From Tetracentron sinense (lineage: Eukaryota; Streptophyta; Magnoliopsida; Trochodendrales; Trochodendraceae): a stretch of 64,000 bases of DNA. The position numbers and the translations under genes are program-made. The notes beneath the pieces are model-generated. The model saw only the letters and a list, made by a program, of their open reading frames with translations. It had not been told where the DNA came from and made no database searches. Shown piece by piece: positions 61,473-64,000 of the stretch. The number at the start of each line of letters is the position of its first letter. Position 1 is the first letter of the stretch. The stretch covers positions 13,700,041 through 13,764,040 of the forward strand of contig CM026565.1 in the NCBI GenBank assembly GCA_015143295.1, read 5' to 3'.

Positions 61473-61928
61473 ATGGCGAAATGGGCAGTGCTTCTGTCCG
61501 AATTCGAAGCTGAATTCGTGCATCAAAAGGCGGTGAAAGGGCAAGCCCTTGCTGACTTCCTTGCAGCACATCCAGTTCCTGTGGACTTGCCTTTGGTCAC
61601 CGACCTCCCCGACGAAGAAGTCATGCAAGTTCAAGTCAAACCAGGCTGGAAGATGTATTTTGATGGAGCTTCAAGAAGCCCTGATGGAGTTAAACACATC
61701 GACCCGAAGGAAAATAAATCAGGAGTCGGTATTGTTTTTGTCACACCGGACAACGCAATCCTACCCTATTCCTTCGCCCTAACAGAAGGATGTTCGAACA
61801 CTGAAGCTGAGTATGAAGCCCTGATAGCAGGCCTTGAATTGGCTCTTGAAATCTCAGTGGATGAATTAACTATCTATGGAGATTCAGAACTTGTCATCAA
61901 ACAAGTACGAGGTGAATATGTAGTGTGA
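61473..61928 (+). pseudogene. Archaeal-type second RNase H of the Tat element
   Basis: Begins with the end of the first RNase H (MAKWAVLLSEFEAEFVHQKA), then a linker, then GWKMYFDGASRSPDG, SGVGIVFVTPDN, SNTEAEYEALIAGLELA and LTIYGDSELVIKQVRGEY. The DG, E and D residues of the RNase H active site are all visible. This additional domain is the hallmark of the Tat lineage. It ends at TGA 61926, where relatives continue. Confidence 0.88.
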
Positions 61929-63434
61929 AGGGTCAGTCTTTTTCCCTATCAAAAGAGAGTGGACCAGCTACTTGCTTAAATTCCAAGAAGCAGCTTCTTC
62001 CATATCCATAGAGGACTCAACAATCAAGCCGATGCTTTAGCCGGTCTTGCAGCATCTCTAACTCTGTCGACAAATAGGATGCTAACCATCACGGTGGGGG
62101 AAAGAAGAACTCTCAAACCCATTCCGGAGATAAGCTTCCTGGAAACAGTTTGTTCTGTGACAATCAAAGAAACAGATGAAGATTGGCGACAACCCTTCAT
62201 AGATTATCTCCAGCATGGTCGATTGCCTGGATACCGTGCCAAACGCGCTGCAGTTCGCCGATGGGTCACAAAATTTGTGATGTTGGAAGAAACCTTATAT
62301 AGATAGAAGGTCCTTGGATGGCATCCTAATGAGATGTATCTCAGGAAATAAAATAGATCAAGCTATAGAAGAAACTCATGTAGGGATCTGCGGTGCTCAC
62401 CAAGCTGGGCGCAAGCTATAAATGCAGCTGAAAAGATTAGGCTACTACTGGCCTACTATGATTGCTGATTGTCTCAACTATGCAAGAAAATGTAAGTTTT
62501 GTCAGCTCCATTCTGATTTTATACATCAGGCTCCCGAGCCTCTCCACATGACAACATGTTTATGGCCTTTCGCGGCATAGGGAATGGACATCATAGGACC
62601 ATTTACCCCACCATCATCTGCTGGGCATCAATACATCCTGGCTGCAACAAACTACTTCTCAAAATGGGCTAAAGCCGTCGCTCTCAAAGAAATCAAACAC
62701 CACTCAGTGGCAGACTTCATCCGGACCAACATCATATATCGGTTCGGAATTCTAGAAAGCATTATCTCGGATAACGGGCAACCTTTTTGAAGCGCCCCTA
62801 TACACAAGTTGTACGCCAAATTTGGCATCCGAGAGGACCATTCTACCCGGTACTATGCAGCCGCGAATGGTCTTGCTGAAGCCTTCAACAAGACTTTGTA
62901 CAAAATCCTCAAGAAAGTTGTGGATAAAAGCAAACGGGACTGGCACGAACGCCTACCCGAAGCCCTCTGGGCATACAGACTCATCGGACTCCGACACAGG
63001 CCATGCCGTATTTCCTGGTCTTCGGCGGTGAAGCAGTTCTCCCCCTTGAAATTCAAATTCTCTCCCTACGGGTGGCAATTCAGCAGTCTCTCACAAAAGA
63101 AGATTCAGCTAAAGTTCGTCTTGCAGAGCTTGAAACGCTTGATGAACGTCGCCTCCAAGCCCAACAAAGTTTAGAGATGTACCAGCAAAGATTAATTAGC
63201 GCCTTCAATAAAAGGGTAAGACTAAGGTCTTTCAAAAAGGGAGATTTGGTCTTGATAGTCAGAACTCCAATCATTGTCACTCGTCGAACCAAGGGGAAGC
63301 TTGAACCAAAATGGGAAGGGCCATACGTCGTCGAGAGGGTATACTCTAACGGATCGTACCTGCTGACCTCAATGGATGGAGAGCGAATTATCCCTCCAAC
63401 CAATGCAAGATTCCTCAAGCGATACTATTCCTAG
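61929..63434 (+). pseudogene. pol: Integrase of the Tat element, broken
   Basis: Linker with GLNNQADALAGLAASL and a frame at 62079-62306, then the zinc-binding part HVGICGAHQAGRKL..CKFCQLH. The core shows D at 62587 (GMDIIGPF), D at 62770 (SDNGQPF) and E at 62878 (LAEAFNKTL), i.e. D-D-35-E. TAG at 62578 stands where Trp is usual (AAWGMD). TGA is at 62788. A frameshift after LWAYR (about 62985) leads into the well kept C-terminal part 63003-63434 with PYFLVFGGEAVLPLE, FKKGDLVL, KWEGPYVVERVY and NARFLKRYYS, a usual Tat ending. Confidence 0.87.
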
Positions 63435-64000
63435 GATTCAAAATGCTCACTAGACCAAAAATTTGAAAGACGGTCTAGGCAAAATTTAGAGCACAAAATG
63501 ACTTGCTAAGTTGAAAACCCTAAGGGACGGCTTAAACAAAATTGAGTCAAAACAAAAGGCCCGCTAGACCAGAACTCCAAGAGACGGTCTAGGCAAAAAA
63601 ATTAGGGCAACAAATAGCTCGCTAGACTTATACTCCAAGAGTCAGTCTAGGCAAAAATTAGAGCAATTTGACAAGCTCCTGAATACGAGTAATAAAGGTT
63701 CACGACGCTTCATAAGTCTCCAGAATACCAGACCGAAGTCCAAACCTTCCTAGGTACGAACAGAAACTGCCTATTCGCTCCTAAAATACGAGTCCCTTTT
63801 GAACTACGTTTGACTTGATCCTATCATAGGTACGTAGGCAGCCTGAGGAATTAACTTGGGTTCAGTCAGTTCTTCTAAAAGAACACTATCCCCCTGCGAT
63901 ACAAAATCATTGTTGTTGCCCCTCCATATGGGTGATAAGCAAAAAAAAAGGCATACAATGAATGACAAAAAAAAATTCATTCAATTGGGGGGTTTACACC
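63435..64000 (+). other. 3' UTR of the Tat element with tandem repeats
   Basis: 63451-63672 holds about three to four units of roughly 65-70 bp built on gctagacc...gacggtctaggcaaaa. Further on, gaactacgtttgacttgatc and ggtacgtaggcagcctgagg are phrases that recur in Tat 3' regions. At the window end attggggggtttacacc may be the polypurine tract region, but no tgtgggcag LTR start follows before 64000. Confidence 0.7.

Larger units (their letters stand above)
50922..64000 (+). mobile_element. Tat-lineage Ty3/gypsy element, 3' end outside the window
   Basis: 5' LTR, primer site, leader ORFs with minisatellites, gag, protease, RT, RNase H, archaeal-type RNase H, integrase and a 3' UTR with tandem repeats. 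The second RNase H between the first one and integrase defines the Tat branch (Ogre, Retand and relatives). All coding parts are in several frames with stops, and the RT active site reads YVNE. At least 13.1 kb is present. A related fragment lies at 13880-14503. Confidence 0.9.

Overview
The window looks like repeat-dense heterochromatin, probably pericentromeric or centromeric, of a flowering plant. The support is: a long 180-bp-class tandem satellite with higher-order structure; Ty3/gypsy retrotransposons of two plant lineages, a Tekay/Del-like chromovirus and a Tat-lineage element with a second, archaeal-type RNase H; and a captured piece of a plant cytosolic ribosomal protein S3 gene that keeps its introns. 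The species cannot be named from the sequence. I see no intact host gene, tRNA, rRNA or CRISPR array. Nearly every open frame is either decayed retrotransposon coding sequence or an artefact of the 180-bp (60-codon) repeat.

Layout. 1-2373 and 12108-13317 are one satellite array (called + orientation), split by a 9.7-kb Tekay-like element (2374-12107) with 2.3-kb LTRs, a tRNA-Met primer site and a probable AAAAA target duplication. Its single gag-pol frame carries at least nine stops and two frameshifts. 13318-22140 is a composite junction: an RPS3 genomic fragment with two intact exons, a Tat pol fragment, a reverse-oriented LTR of the Tekay family, an AT-rich segment bounded by inverted repeats, another LTR-like block, an unclassified decayed segment, and a solo LTR of a sister Tekay family. 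22141-50921 is about 29 kb of the same satellite in the opposite orientation. It is organised as a six-monomer higher-order repeat of about 1067 bp that is regular from about 36 kb rightward and scrambled to the left.

50922-64000 is the 5' LTR and internal part of a Tat-lineage element, whose 3' LTR lies outside the window. Its LTR and leader contain several minisatellites that share a TCCGTG/CACGGA core. The coding order is leader ORFs, gag, protease, RT, RNase H, archaeal-type RNase H, integrase, then a 3' UTR with tandem repeats. The RT active site and many frames are broken, so both retrotransposons appear non-autonomous now. Most premature stops in the Tekay element fit C-to-T (or G-to-A) changes, as expected for long-methylated repeats.

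The items most worth following are the captured RPS3 exons at the satellite orientation switch, the intron-like 132-bp segment between gag and protease of the Tekay element, the exchangeable repeat cassettes in the Tekay LTRs, and the shared CACGGA motif of the Tat element's unrelated minisatellites.
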